A DNA stretch of 64,000 nt from Psychroserpens sp. Hel_I_66. Lineage in GTDB: Bacteria > Bacteroidota > Bacteroidia > Flavobacteriales > Flavobacteriaceae. Positions 28,605-38,304 of this stretch are shown in pieces. Both the position numbers and the translations under genes were made by a program. How positions within the stretch are numbered: position 1 is the first letter of the stretch; each line of letters begins with the position of its first letter. The notes beneath the pieces were generated by a model. It saw nothing but the letters and a program-made list of their open reading frames with translations. It was not told the DNA's origin and did no database searches. The stretch lies in contig NZ_JUGU01000001.1 of assembly GCF_000799465.1 (NCBI RefSeq), positions 3,058,501 through 3,122,500 on the forward strand. Direction: 5' to 3'.

Positions 28605-29387
28605 ATGAGTTACAAAAATATTTTAAGCACTGTAAACAACGGTATTGCTACAATTACAATTAATAGACCTGATAAATTAAATGCCTTAAATAAAGACACA
28701 ATTGAAGAGCTTCACGAGGCTTTAAATGATTGTAATAAAAGTAAAGAGACCAAGGTAATTATTATTACGGGTAGCGGAGAAAAAGCCTTTGTTGCGGGTG
28801 CAGACATTAGCGAATTTGCTCATTTTGATGAAAAAAATGGCGGTAAATTAGCTGCAAAAGGTCAAGAAATTTTATTTGATTTTATAGAACAACTTTCTAC
28901 TCCCGTTATTGCTGCTGTAAACGGATTTGCGCTTGGCGGAGGCTTAGAATTGGCAATGGCATGCCATTTTAGAGTAGCAAGTTTGAATGCAAAAATGGGG
29001 TTACCAGAAGTATCTTTGGGCGTAATTCCTGGTTATGGCGGTACACAACGTTTACCACAGTTAGTAGGAAAAGGTCGCGCAATGGAAATGATTATGACAG
29101 CTGGTATGATTGATGCCAACCAAGCTTTAGAATATGGATTGGTAAATCACGTTACTGCTGGAGGTGAGGTCATTGCGCTGGCTGAAAAACTAGCTGGGAA
29201 AATAATGAGAAATTCTTCCGTAGCAATTAAAGGTGCTATAAAAGCTGTTAATGCGAATTTTAAAGATGGCGTTGATGGTTATAAAATTGAAATCAAACAA
29301 TTTGGTAAATGCTTTGGTACCGAAGACTTCAAGGAGGGAACTACTGCGTTTTTAGAGAAGCGCAAGGCAGATTTTCCAGGAAAATAA
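28605..29387 (+). CDS. Enoyl-CoA hydratase/isomerase (crotonase family)
   Basis: 260-residue crotonase. Signatures: I-T-G-S-G-E-K-A-F-V-A-G-A-D-I-S-E-F (CoA binding and first oxyanion-hole residue), G-F-A-L-G-G-G-L-E-L-A-M-A-C and the acid/base region L-P-E-V-S-L-G-V-I-P-G-Y-G-G-T-Q-R. Both Glu positions expected of a true hydratase (E-L-A and L-P-E) are present, so 2-enoyl-CoA hydration in fatty-acid or amino-acid breakdown is likely. Chain-length preference cannot be told. It stands alone. Confidence 0.92.
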   Translation: MSYKNILSTVNNGIATITINRPDKLNALNKDTIEELHEALNDCNKSKETKVIIITGSGEKAFVAGADISEFAHFDEKNGGKLAAKGQEILFDFIEQLSTPVIAAVNGFALGGGLELAMACHFRVASLNAKMGLPEVSLGVIPGYGGTQRLPQLVGKGRAMEMIMTAGMIDANQALEYGLVNHVTAGGEVIALAEKLAGKIMRNSSVAIKGAIKAVNANFKDGVDGYKIEIKQFGKCFGTEDFKEGTTAFLEKRKADFPGK

Positions 29388-29467
29388 TTCTGTAATTTGT
29401 TTGCAATTCAAAATTTAAATTATATTAAGCGCATATTATTTTTGTAATTTTACAAAAAATTAATAAT

Positions 29468-30541
29468 ATGTTAGATAAATCTGCTGTGAAAGGTCGGGGT
29501 GCTCAACGTAATGTGCCCAATCGGTTTTTCGAATTAAGCCATGAACAGCGAGATGATTTCTTAGAATACTGCGCTAAAGAAGGTGAAGAAGTAGATCAAA
29601 ATAAAACGCTATATCTTCCAGTCTTTCCTAAAACAATAGTCAATAAAGTGACCAGTCCAGATGTTGGAATGGGTTATTCTATGAACATGTACCAAGGCTG
29701 TGAACATGGTTGCATTTATTGTTATGCTAGAAATAGTCACGAATTTTGGGGTTTTAGTGCAGGATTGGATTTTGAGCGTCGTATTTTGGTTAAAAAAGAG
29801 GCGCCAAAATTATTAGAGGCTTTTATTAAGCGTAAAAGTTGGAAAGCTCATCCTATTGTCATGTCGGGAAATACAGATTGCTATCAACCTGCGGAAAAGG
29901 AATTTAAAATTACCCGAAATTGTCTGGAGGTGTTTCTAAAGTATAAACACCCTGTTGGTATTATTACAAAAAACGCTCTAATTCTTCGTGATTTGGATAT
30001 TTTGAAAGCACTAGCAAAAGATAATTTGGTAAGCATAAACATATCTATTACATCCCTATCTGAAACTACCCGAAGAATTCTAGAACCAAGAACAGCTACC
30101 ATTAAAAAACGACTTGAAACCGTAAAGATTTTAAGTGACAACGGGATTCCTGTAAATGTCATGTTAGCGCCAATAATCCCGTCTATAAATAGTCATGAAA
30201 TTTTACCTTTGGCAAAATTAGTTTCTGAAGCTGGAGCTTTGAGTATCGCACATACCATTGTGAGATTAAACGGAGCAATAGGAGACATATTTACAGATTG
30301 GATTCATAAAACGATGCCAGATCGTGCAGAAAAAGTTTTGCATCAAATTGAAGATTGCCATGGAGGAACACTGAACGATTCTCGTTTTGGACAGCGCATG
30401 AAAGGTGAAGGTCAAATTGCAAAACAAATTAATGACTTGGTTAAACTGGCACGATTAAAATATTTTAAAGATAAAGCGATGCCAAAGTTAAATATTGAAC
30501 TGCATGAGTTTTATAAAGATGGACAGATGCGGTTGTTTTAA
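29468..30541 (+). CDS. Radical SAM protein, PA0069/Rv2578c family
   Basis: 357 residues. The 4Fe-4S cluster motif is C-E-H-G-C-I-Y-C (Cys78, Cys82, Cys85), the CxxxCxxC pattern of radical SAM enzymes, followed by Y-A-R-N-S-H-E-F-W-G-F typical of the spore-photolyase-like PA0069 subfamily. M-S-G-N-T-D-C-Y-Q-P-A-E-K and I-V-R-L-N-G-A further support it. The chemical role of this subfamily is unknown. A single-gene unit. Confidence 0.92.
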   Translation: MLDKSAVKGRGAQRNVPNRFFELSHEQRDDFLEYCAKEGEEVDQNKTLYLPVFPKTIVNKVTSPDVGMGYSMNMYQGCEHGCIYCYARNSHEFWGFSAGLDFERRILVKKEAPKLLEAFIKRKSWKAHPIVMSGNTDCYQPAEKEFKITRNCLEVFLKYKHPVGIITKNALILRDLDILKALAKDNLVSINISITSLSETTRRILEPRTATIKKRLETVKILSDNGIPVNVMLAPIIPSINSHEILPLAKLVSEAGALSIAHTIVRLNGAIGDIFTDWIHKTMPDRAEKVLHQIEDCHGGTLNDSRFGQRMKGEGQIAKQINDLVKLARLKYFKDKAMPKLNIELHEFYKDGQMRLF

Positions 30542-30611
30542 TCCAACAAAACTTATACTAAGCTTATGGATTTTGAGTTAAATTTGTGTACGAGGTTCTA
30601 AAATTTCAATT

Positions 30612-31379
30612 ATGAAAACCAAACTAATTATTGCATTAGCGTTATTAATTACGATTAGCTGTACCAAAAAAAAAGACATTGAGCTCAATTTGTTAAATGA
30701 GAAATTACACTACGCAACTATATTTGACAGTCCTAAAGACTCAAGTGGACGTGCTATCATGAATAGTGTATACTTTCGTTATCAAAATAATAATGACTGG
30801 TTAAAATCTATAAACAATGTGAAATTCGAACTTACTAATAATTCAAATGAAAAGTTGTTTGTCTTAACAAAAAACATAATTACTGATAACTTTTATAAAG
30901 GAGATAACATTGAAACTTCTAATTTGTATTACCAAATCCAAAGTAGTAAAAATGAAGATTTATATCCAATTCCTTTTGGTTTACATGATTTACCTCGTTT
31001 AACAAATGAAGTGATTCAACAATATGAAAAAGATAGTCTAGCAGAAGAAATCACAATTTATAATTCTTATGATGACGAAAAAAGGTTAAGTAATTTTGAA
31101 ATTTTAGCCCCAAACGAAAGTATAAACGTTAAATCCATTTTAAGTTTGCCTCTTTCAATAGACTACAACGTTTCAGGAGATCAAACTTTTGCCTTGCCTT
31201 TGTATTCAAATAGTATTTATAAATTTAAACTTTATTATGTTATTAATAAAAATGACATAGAATCTAGTATGCCTAAGAAAATCTTAGATAGTTTAAAAAA
31301 GGAAGAAGTAATAATTAAGGATATTTATTTAATTTCAAAAGAAATAGAGGTGCTTCCTAATGAGAAGAATTTAAATTGA
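30612..31379 (+). CDS. Lipoprotein of unknown function
   Basis: 255 residues with a lipoprotein leader and lipobox I-T-I-S-C (Cys17). The mature part is rich in Asn, Lys and Asp, mostly beta by appearance, with no domain recognised. None of the window-wide TTCCGNAG words occurs in it, unlike most core genes here. It has no evident partner. Confidence 0.75.
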   Translation: MKTKLIIALALLITISCTKKKDIELNLLNEKLHYATIFDSPKDSSGRAIMNSVYFRYQNNNDWLKSINNVKFELTNNSNEKLFVLTKNIITDNFYKGDNIETSNLYYQIQSSKNEDLYPIPFGLHDLPRLTNEVIQQYEKDSLAEEITIYNSYDDEKRLSNFEILAPNESINVKSILSLPLSIDYNVSGDQTFALPLYSNSIYKFKLYYVINKNDIESSMPKKILDSLKKEEVIIKDIYLISKEIEVLPNEKNLN

Positions 31380-31406
31380 ATATTATTTTTAAGTGAATGA
31401 TTTAAA

Positions 31407-31434
31407 CAAAAAAGTCCAACATTTCTGTTGAACT
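31407..31434 (-). terminator. Terminator downstream of tRNA-Asn
   Basis: Read on the minus strand: a 9-bp stem (31426-31434 with 31413-31421, one G-T pair), a 4-base loop and a run of six T. It lies 8 bases beyond the tRNA and fits its transcription end. Confidence 0.7.
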
Positions 31435-31441
31435 TTGTTTG

Positions 31442-31515
31442 CTCCTCCTCTTAGGCTCGAACTAAGGACCCTCTGATTAACAGTCAGATGCTCTAACCAA
31501 CTGAGCTAAGGAGGA
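31442..31515 (-). tRNA. tRNA-Asn (anticodon GTT)
   Basis: A full cloverleaf of 74 nt on the minus strand. The 7-bp acceptor stem TCCTCCT/AGGAGGA has discriminator G. D-arm GCTCAGTTGGTTAGAGC, anticodon stem TCTGA/TCAGA with loop CTGTTAA and T-loop TTCGAGC are all canonical. The 3' CCA is not encoded. Confidence 0.97.
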
Positions 31516-31598
31516 CTGTTTTATCGCTTTTGCGAGCGCAAATATATATTAATTTTTAAGTATGTCAAAAACTTTTTTTAAAAAAAAATTTAATTTTT

Positions 31599-32924
31599 TT
31601 AAATCCAATCGTTAATGTTGGCAGACAGTACCATAGCAATTAATATGATAAACCCAACTAATTGAGCACGTTCCAAAAACTTATCGCTTGGTGCACGTCC
31701 AGAAATGATTTCATATAATAAAAACATTACGTGCCCACCATCTAAGGCTGGTATTGGTAATAGGTTTAGAACACCTAACATAATTGATAAAAATGCAGTA
31801 AGCACCCAAAATGCTTGCCAGCTCCAAACGCTAGGGAATATACTATAAATTGCTTTAAACCCACCAACACCTTTATATGCTCCTGTGCTTGGATTAAAGA
31901 TAGCTTTTAATTGAGCTCCATATTTTTGTACCGTCTCTACAAAATCTGCGCCACCAGCACCAAAGCTTTCTCCAAAAGTGTAGGTTTGAATTGCAATGTC
32001 ATAATAACCCAATTCTGCAAAACGATCGTTATCAAAGGCAGCCTGGATGCCAAGTTTGCCTTTATCATTAACTTTGAGATCTCGCGTGATTTTTTGATCG
32101 CCTCTCAATATTTCTACTTCTAAGGTCCTGTTTTTATAGTTACTCATGATTGAGTCTAATTGATCAAAATATCTTAATCGCTTTCCATCTATAGAGGTGA
32201 TAATATCTTCTGGTTTGATGTCTGCCGATTTGTTCAAGGAAGAGTCCTGTACAGCACCAACCATAAATGGAATACGACGCTCGAACAACTCTCTGCTTTC
32301 CGCAGAAGAAAATTGACCAAGAAAATCTTCAGGTAACGTAATGACTTTTTCTTCACCTTGTCTTCTAATGGTTATGGTTTCTGCACCAATAATATTAGAG
32401 CGCACATCATAATCATTGACAATTTTTATGTCGTTAACTTTGACGACCTTATCACCAGTTTTAAAACCGATATCCTGTAATAGTTGGTTTTCTATCCAGT
32501 AACCATCTTTTAAACTATCTATTTTAGTTGTTTTGTCTCCATATATAAATGCAACAAAAACATAGATGACGTACGCCAAAATAAAATTAACCGTAACACC
32601 GCCTAACATAATTATTAAACGCTGCCAAGCTGGTTTTGAACGAAACTCCCAAGGCTGAGGTGGCTGGGACATTTGCTCTTTGTCCATACTCTCATCAATC
32701 ATTCCTGCAATTTTCACGTAACCTCCCAAAGGTAGCCAGCCAATACCGTAAACCGTATCTCCAATTTTCTTTTTAAACAAAGAAAACTTGACATCAAAAA
32801 ATAAGTAAAATTTCTCTACTCTGGTTTTAAATAATTTTGCTGGTATAAAATGACCTAATTCGTGTAGCACGATTAGTAGTGAAAGACTCAATAAAAACTG
32901 AGATACTCTTATTACAAACTCCAT
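31599..32924 (-). CDS. rseP: Site-2 intramembrane metalloprotease RseP
   Basis: Zinc protease that cleaves within the membrane, commonly on anti-sigma factors or leftover signal peptides. It has 441 residues. HExxH is in V-L-H-E-L-G-H-F (His21, Glu22, His25). The distal Asp is in the C-terminal membrane motif P-I-P-A-L-D-G-G-H-V-M-F. Two PDZ-like regions lie between (about 135-215 and 225-300, with D-I-K-P-E-D-I-I-T-S-I-D-G-K in the second). The target anti-sigma factor is not in the window. Confidence 0.95.
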   Translation of the reverse strand: MEFVIRVSQFLLSLSLLIVLHELGHFIPAKLFKTRVEKFYLFFDVKFSLFKKKIGDTVYGIGWLPLGGYVKIAGMIDESMDKEQMSQPPQPWEFRSKPAWQRLIIMLGGVTVNFILAYVIYVFVAFIYGDKTTKIDSLKDGYWIENQLLQDIGFKTGDKVVKVNDIKIVNDYDVRSNIIGAETITIRRQGEEKVITLPEDFLGQFSSAESRELFERRIPFMVGAVQDSSLNKSADIKPEDIITSIDGKRLRYFDQLDSIMSNYKNRTLEVEILRGDQKITRDLKVNDKGKLGIQAAFDNDRFAELGYYDIAIQTYTFGESFGAGGADFVETVQKYGAQLKAIFNPSTGAYKGVGGFKAIYSIFPSVWSWQAFWVLTAFLSIMLGVLNLLPIPALDGGHVMFLLYEIISGRAPSDKFLERAQLVGFIILIAMVLSANINDWI

Positions 32925-32982
32925 GTATTCTTAATCATAAAAATTCTAAGCGACAAAAGTAATGTTTTAGGGTGATTTATGC

Positions 32983-34920
32983 TTATTTTTTTAACACCGT
33001 TTTAGTAATGACTCCATCTTTGGTTTGAAATTGGACAAAAAATAATCCAGTAGTCCAGGACGATGTGTCTATGGTTTGAGTAAAAGGCATCTTATTGACG
33101 AGTTGCCCTAACGGATTAAATATTTTTACTTCGGAAATATCTAAACTTTCGGGTTTATTAATATGCAATACTTCGGAAGTTGGATTGGGATACAATACCA
33201 ATTCCCGATCTATTAACCCATCATTGACTCCCAGAAGCACATCGTTGTTTTTTGAAATTAAATCAGATTCTGGATCAAACAAAAGAGCTTGAACCTCAAA
33301 ATTCACTGTTTCTAAAAAATTTTGCTGGTTGAACGTATTATCTAAAACCAAATCTAGAGTTTCACCAAGTGTCCCGATCAAACGAACAGGAACAGGCGCT
33401 TCAAAATAGGAGACAGAAGGGTGGCTTTGCACTTGCTCTATAGTTATTGAAACGTCATTAGTTGCGGGTTGGTTCCAGTTTATGGTATAACTTGGGTAAC
33501 CTTCATTATAGAGCCAATCACTAAAAAACTCGGTTAAATCTGTTCCACTTGATGTTTCAACAATAGCGATAAAATCTTCAGTTCTGGCATAATCAAAAGC
33601 ATGTTCCGAAGTGGATAAATACGTCTGTAATGCCTGAAAAAACTGAGTGTCTCCAAGTTTCTTCCGAAGCATATGTAATACCATTGCGCCTTTATTATAA
33701 GATAAACGTCCGCTAAATATTCTACTCACGCTTGTGGTATCGTTATCTGTAAGATAAACTGTTCCTCCTGGTTGAGAAGTAATGGAGTTATTTCGTTGCT
33801 GCTTCCAAGTTCTAAATGCATCATTGCCATCTAAATTTTCGATGGTAATTCCAGAAAGGTAGGTGGCAAAACCTTCATTGAGCCAGATGTCTTTCCAGCT
33901 TCCGCAGGTAATTTTATTTCCAAACCATTGATGGGCCAATTCGTGTGCCACGAGATTGCGACCAAAACTTCCCATAAAAGATACTGTGGTGTGCTCCATA
34001 CCGCCTCCCCAACCAAATTGAGCGTGACCGTATTTTTCATCTGCATAAGGATATTCTTCAAACAAACTTGTGTAAATATTCATGATATCTACAGTAATGG
34101 GTGTGTTTGCTTGAGCATTTGCTAAACTTTCTGGATACACATAATTTACGATTTCAAAAGGGTTGCCATTATTTGGAACCGTATGTGAATATACCTCATA
34201 ATTAGTAGCTGCTATGGCAATTAAGTATGCTGGGATTGGATAACGATGTTTAAAATGAGTTGTTTTATTTGTGCCTTCAATGACCTGACTTTGCTCGAGC
34301 CCATTAGAAACAGAAATATATTCTTCGCTTGAAGGATTAAACTGTGGAGTGGTCATGAAGACATCAATAGAATCAATTTTATCAATCAAATCCTGTTTAC
34401 ATGGCCACCAAGCTTTTGCACCATAAGGCTCAGACAGTGTCCACATTACTGGGTCTCCATTATGTGTTGTTTGCTCAAAGGATCCAAAACCAGAACTTAT
34501 TGGGTTGCCAGAATAACTTACGGTAAGTGAATCTAAAACACCTGTGGTTTGAGTTACTGGTAACGTGATAACCAATTCATCAGCATCGTTTTGAGTAAAG
34601 TCCAATACATTTCCTCTTTGCATTACTTGTGAGACAACCATATTTGAAGTAAGGTCAAATGTAACAGTTGACATGTCGCTTTTTGCTTCAAAATAACTCG
34701 TAATATCACCTGCAATAAATGCTACGGAAGGATCAATATCCAACTCGAGTCTGTGGTATTTTAAATCGTAATTCCCTGTGTTTAGATTTGAGCGCTGCAT
34801 CATGTGATTTAATGCAGATTTTGCTTCCGACTCACGAATGGCATCCAAAGTTTCATTATAGTCTTGTGAAAAGGATGTTGCAGTACAAAGTGCGAATATA
34901 AAAAGTAGTCGTAATTTCAT
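32983..34920 (-). CDS. Secreted M1-family aminopeptidase with type IX (type A) sorting signal
   Basis: Gluzincin-type zinc aminopeptidase, 645 residues. After a signal peptide (ending S-F-S-Q) comes the N-terminal beta saddle. Next come the exopeptidase loop G-G-G-M-E-H (Glu309), the zinc site H-E-L-A-H-Q-W-F-G (His326, Glu327, His330) and the third ligand Glu349 in W-L-N-E-G-F-A. The last 80 residues are a T9SS type A domain: L-Y-P-N-P-T-S-E-V-L, I-F-N-P-L-G-Q-L-V and a final K-T-V-L-K-K. Expected at the cell surface or released, degrading peptides. Diverges from the SCO gene. Confidence 0.95.
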   Translation of the reverse strand: MKLRLLFIFALCTATSFSQDYNETLDAIRESEAKSALNHMMQRSNLNTGNYDLKYHRLELDIDPSVAFIAGDITSYFEAKSDMSTVTFDLTSNMVVSQVMQRGNVLDFTQNDADELVITLPVTQTTGVLDSLTVSYSGNPISSGFGSFEQTTHNGDPVMWTLSEPYGAKAWWPCKQDLIDKIDSIDVFMTTPQFNPSSEEYISVSNGLEQSQVIEGTNKTTHFKHRYPIPAYLIAIAATNYEVYSHTVPNNGNPFEIVNYVYPESLANAQANTPITVDIMNIYTSLFEEYPYADEKYGHAQFGWGGGMEHTTVSFMGSFGRNLVAHELAHQWFGNKITCGSWKDIWLNEGFATYLSGITIENLDGNDAFRTWKQQRNNSITSQPGGTVYLTDNDTTSVSRIFSGRLSYNKGAMVLHMLRKKLGDTQFFQALQTYLSTSEHAFDYARTEDFIAIVETSSGTDLTEFFSDWLYNEGYPSYTINWNQPATNDVSITIEQVQSHPSVSYFEAPVPVRLIGTLGETLDLVLDNTFNQQNFLETVNFEVQALLFDPESDLISKNNDVLLGVNDGLIDRELVLYPNPTSEVLHINKPESLDISEVKIFNPLGQLVNKMPFTQTIDTSSWTTGLFFVQFQTKDGVITKTVLKK

Positions 34921-34986
34921 GATAATGTATTTTTCTTAAATCTAAGATAGCATGTTAAAAGTAGTCAATTTGTTAGTATTGTGACG

Positions 34987-34994
34987 TATTTTTG
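34987..34994 (+). promoter_or_regulatory. Candidate -7 element for the SCO gene
   Basis: TATTTTTG fits TAnnTTTG, 48 bases before the start codon. A TTTG at 34969-34972 is only 14 bases away, which is shorter than usual for a -33 partner. Confidence 0.4.
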
Positions 34995-35042
34995 CACTCC
35001 AAACTTACAAATCACAACCGTTAAATTCTTAATTATCAGTTT

Positions 35043-35711
35043 ATGTTGAGGTATTTGAAACAGCTTAAAGTATTTTTTATCGTTCTGGCTTTAGTTTCTG
35101 CAGTTATAATTTATTTGATATATTCAGCTTTAGATCAAGAGAAACGTTTGCCTATTTACCAACCTAATCAAGTGGATGCTTCTTTGGTGGATAGCACTAT
35201 TCAGTACAAAAAAAAATACCATAAAATTGCTGACTTTAAACTCATCAATCAAAATGGCGATTCGATTACTGAAGAAAACTACGAGAATAAAATTTATGTT
35301 GCCGATTTCTTTTTTACGACATGTCAATCTATTTGTCCAATAATGACAGATCAAATGTCTCGAGTACAACAAGAGTACTTGACTGATGATGAGGTCATGT
35401 TACTTTCACATTCTGTAACTCCAGAAATTGATTCCGTAGCACAATTAAAGCGCTATGCTATTGAAAAAGGAGTTAATGATAAAAAATGGAATCTCGTCAC
35501 AGGCGATAGAAAAGAAATCTATGATCTTGCAAGAAAATCATATTTAGTAGTCAAAGATGATGATTCTGAAGACTACGGAATGATCCACACAGAAAACTTT
35601 GCATTAATAGATAAAAACAAGCAAATTAGGGGGTTATACAATGGGATAAGTCCAACGTCTGTTGATTCTTTAATTCAAGATATCAAGACTCTTAAAAAGG
35701 AATACCAATAA
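35043..35711 (+). CDS. SCO1/SenC-family protein
   Basis: Membrane-anchored thioredoxin-fold protein of 222 residues (TM about 8-28). The copper-binding/redox motif C-Q-S-I-C-P (Cys94, Cys98) is intact and the distal His sits in M-I-H-T-E-N-F near residue 180. The family delivers copper to the CuA site of cytochrome c oxidase or acts as a thiol reductant. No oxidase genes are close, so the role is inferred from the family. It is followed after 71 bp by feoA. Confidence 0.93.
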   Translation: MLRYLKQLKVFFIVLALVSAVIIYLIYSALDQEKRLPIYQPNQVDASLVDSTIQYKKKYHKIADFKLINQNGDSITEENYENKIYVADFFFTTCQSICPIMTDQMSRVQQEYLTDDEVMLLSHSVTPEIDSVAQLKRYAIEKGVNDKKWNLVTGDRKEIYDLARKSYLVVKDDDSEDYGMIHTENFALIDKNKQIRGLYNGISPTSVDSLIQDIKTLKKEYQ

Positions 35712-35748
35712 AAACCAACTACAATTTTTTTACGCTAGTTTTTTACTT

Positions 35749-35756
35749 TATTTTTG
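35749..35756 (+). promoter_or_regulatory. Candidate -7 element for feoAB
   Basis: TATTTTTG fits TAnnTTTG and lies 26 bases before the feoA start. No good -33 match is evident. Confidence 0.4.
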
Positions 35757-35782
35757 CTTAATTAAAATCAATCTAAATAATA

Positions 35783-36016
35783 TTGAAAGTTACTTTAGCA
35801 GATATAAAACGAGGTCAAGAAGGTGTAATTACCGATGTTTCCTCAATACACATCCCTCTCAAACTGTTGGAAATGGGTTGTTTGCCTGGTAATTTGGTAA
35901 AACTTGTACAAGTCGCACCCTTTGCAGACCCAATGTATCTTAATATTAATGGGACGCATCTGGCCATAAGAAAAGAAACCGCAATCCACATTTTAATAGA
36001 AATTTCTAATGGCTAA
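35783..36016 (+). CDS. feoA: Ferrous iron transport protein A
   Basis: 77-residue SH3-like FeoA protein (T-L-A-D-I-K-R-G-Q-E-G-V-I then L-L-E-M-G-C-L-P-G and I-A-I-R-K-E-T-A-I-type ending), the small cytoplasmic partner of FeoB. There is no ATG: a stop at 35774-35776 lies just upstream, so the TTG at 35783 that yields M-K-V-T-L-A-D is the only good start. This may keep its level low. It overlaps feoB by 8 bp. Confidence 0.93.
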   Translation: MKVTLADIKRGQEGVITDVSSIHIPLKLLEMGCLPGNLVKLVQVAPFADPMYLNINGTHLAIRKETAIHILIEISNG

Positions 36017-38108
36017 ACAAATTAATGTTGCGCTTATTGGAAATCCAAACACAGGTAAAACTTCTGTATTTAACGCTTTAACAGGCTTAAATCAAAAAGT
36101 AGGTAATTATCCTGGTATAACTGTTGAGAAAAAAGAAGGAATTTGCAAACTCCCAAGAGGCGTTAAAGCTCATATTATTGATTTACCAGGTACATATAGC
36201 TTAAACGCATCTTCATTAGATGAAAATGTTGTTATTGAGTTGCTTCTCAATAGAAATGACAAAGATTTTCCAGATGTTGCAGTTGTTGTAAGCGATGTAG
36301 AAAATTTAAAGCGAAATCTTCTTTTATACACGCAAATAAAGGATCTTGAAATTCCTACAATTTTGGTCATTAACATGGCTGACCGTATGGAATATAAAGG
36401 CATACAGCTAGATATTCCGTATCTCGAAGAAGAGCTTCAAACTAAAATAGCACTTGTAAGCACGAGAAAAAAGAAAGGTATTGAAAGCTTAAAAGAGCTC
36501 ATTACAAATTACAAAGAGCTCCCAACATCACCTTGTTTAAATGCTTCGGAAATTGATCCAGAATATTTCAACAAACTTAGAAAAGCATTTCCAAAACAGT
36601 TATTATATAAGTTATGGTTGGTCATTACGCAAGATGTTAACTTCGGAAAAGTAGACAGAAATGAAATTGATGCCATCAACAGTTTTAAAACCAAAGGTAA
36701 AGCAGATCTTAAACGACTTCAGCAAAAAGAAACCATTAAGCGTTATCAATTTATAAACAATACCTTAAAACAAGGGCAGACCATTGACCTAAAATCTGCC
36801 AAAGATCTTAGAATAAAACTGGATCGCATATTAACCCATAAAGTTTGGGGCTATTTAATATTTGGAGTGATTCTTTTAACGATTTTTCAAGCTATCTATG
36901 ATTGGTCAAGTGTCCCGATGGATTTTATCGATGGTGCATTTGCATCGTTAAGCGAGTGGACTAAAAACGTACTGCCAAATGGCGCTTTTACCAACTTAAT
37001 TGCCGAAGGCATCATACCAGGATTAGGTGGTATCGTAATATTTATTCCGCAGATAGCATTTTTATTCTTATTCATTGCAGTGCTAGAAGAAAGTGGTTAC
37101 ATGAGTCGCGTTGTCTTTTTAATGGATCGCATTATGAGACGCTTTGGATTGAGCGGTAAAAGCGTAGTACCATTAATATCTGGAACAGCATGTGCAATTC
37201 CTGCAATTATGGCAACCCGAAATATTGAAAGTTGGAAAGAGCGGTTAATCACTATTTTGGTCACACCTTTTACGACGTGCTCAGCCCGATTACCTGTCTA
37301 TTTGATCATCATTTCTTTGGTAATTCCAGAAGGCAGAGTATTAGGGTTGAGTTACCAAGCATTAACATTGATGTTCCTCTATCTTATAGGGTTTGGAGCA
37401 GCAATAGTATCTGCTTGGATTTTAAATAAAATCTTAAAAATTAGAAGCAAGACCTTTTTTGTAGTTGAGATGCCTAATTATAAAGTACCATTATTTAAAA
37501 ATGTGGCTTTGACAGTTTTGGAAAAAACAAAGTCATTTATTTTTGGAGCAGGTAAAATTATTTTAGCAATCTCAATCGTGTTGTGGTTCTTAGCGTCTTA
37601 TGGAGCTGGAGATGATTTTAATAATGCAGAGAATATTGTATCTACACAATATGCTTCGGAAAATTTATCACAAGAGGAATTTGCACAAAAATTAGCATCT
37701 CATAAGTTAGAACATTCTTTTATCGGGATTGCTGGACATGCCATTGAGCCTGCTATTAGACCATTAGGATACGATTGGAAAATTGGAATCGCCATCGTAA
37801 GCTCATTCGCAGCAAGAGAGGTTTTTGTGGGAACTTTAGCAACCATTTACAGCGTTGGAAGCGACGAAGAAGAAACCATAAAAAACCGAATGGCAGGAGA
37901 GGTCAACCCAATTTTGGGCGGACCATTATTTAATTTTGCCAGCGGTATTTCTCTTTTGCTTTTTTATGCATTTGCCATGCAATGTATGAGTACATTGGCA
38001 ATTGTCAAACGTGAAACCAATTCTTGGAAATGGCCAATGTACCAATTGGTTATTATGAGTGCTTTCGCCTATATTGTCGCTTTAGTAGCCTATCAAGTTC
38101 TAAAATAA
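36009..38108 (+). CDS. feoB: Ferrous iron transporter B
   Basis: Fe2+ uptake across the inner membrane. The 699-residue protein has an N-terminal G domain (G1 G-N-P-N-T-G-K-T at 11-18; D-L-P-G-T-Y-S; N-M-A-D) and a membrane part with two Gate motifs, here seen as P-L-I-S-G-T-A-C-A-I-P-A-I-M-A-T-R and S-S-F-A-A-R-E-V-F-V-G. Length is a little under the E. coli protein. The feoA-feoB-Cys-rich protein order is a standard Feo operon. Confidence 0.97.
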   Translation: MAKQINVALIGNPNTGKTSVFNALTGLNQKVGNYPGITVEKKEGICKLPRGVKAHIIDLPGTYSLNASSLDENVVIELLLNRNDKDFPDVAVVVSDVENLKRNLLLYTQIKDLEIPTILVINMADRMEYKGIQLDIPYLEEELQTKIALVSTRKKKGIESLKELITNYKELPTSPCLNASEIDPEYFNKLRKAFPKQLLYKLWLVITQDVNFGKVDRNEIDAINSFKTKGKADLKRLQQKETIKRYQFINNTLKQGQTIDLKSAKDLRIKLDRILTHKVWGYLIFGVILLTIFQAIYDWSSVPMDFIDGAFASLSEWTKNVLPNGAFTNLIAEGIIPGLGGIVIFIPQIAFLFLFIAVLEESGYMSRVVFLMDRIMRRFGLSGKSVVPLISGTACAIPAIMATRNIESWKERLITILVTPFTTCSARLPVYLIIISLVIPEGRVLGLSYQALTLMFLYLIGFGAAIVSAWILNKILKIRSKTFFVVEMPNYKVPLFKNVALTVLEKTKSFIFGAGKIILAISIVLWFLASYGAGDDFNNAENIVSTQYASENLSQEEFAQKLASHKLEHSFIGIAGHAIEPAIRPLGYDWKIGIAIVSSFAAREVFVGTLATIYSVGSDEEETIKNRMAGEVNPILGGPLFNFASGISLLLFYAFAMQCMSTLAIVKRETNSWKWPMYQLVIMSAFAYIVALVAYQVLK

Positions 38109-38136
38109 TTAGTATATTTAGAAAAGACCAAATATA

Positions 38137-38280
38137 ATGAACACAGTTATTCAAAACATATTAGTAGGTATAGCAATTGCTTTAGCAATATGGTATTTAT
38201 TGAATACATATGGCATTCTTCCTAAGAAAAAAACAGCAGGTTCTAAAGCCTGTGGACAAGATGATTGTGGTTGTCACTAA
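38137..38280 (+). CDS. FeoB-associated Cys-rich membrane protein
   Basis: A 47-residue gene 28 bp after feoB: one membrane helix (about residues 4-24) and a basic linker K-K-K, then a cysteine cluster A-C-G-Q-D-D-C-G-C-H at the C-terminal end. This matches the FeoB_associated family (Pfam PF12669), thought to take the place of FeoC. The cluster may bind iron. Position and architecture make the call good despite its size. Confidence 0.88.
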   Translation: MNTVIQNILVGIAIALAIWYLLNTYGILPKKKTAGSKACGQDDCGCH

Positions 38281-38304
38281 AATCTATTCAAAAAAAATCC
38301 TAAT

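Noticed and set aside
32983..34920. Type IX secretion machinery suspected
   Set aside because: Only T9SS cargo (type A here, type B at 6379-8901) is present; no por/gld/spr machinery genes in the window.
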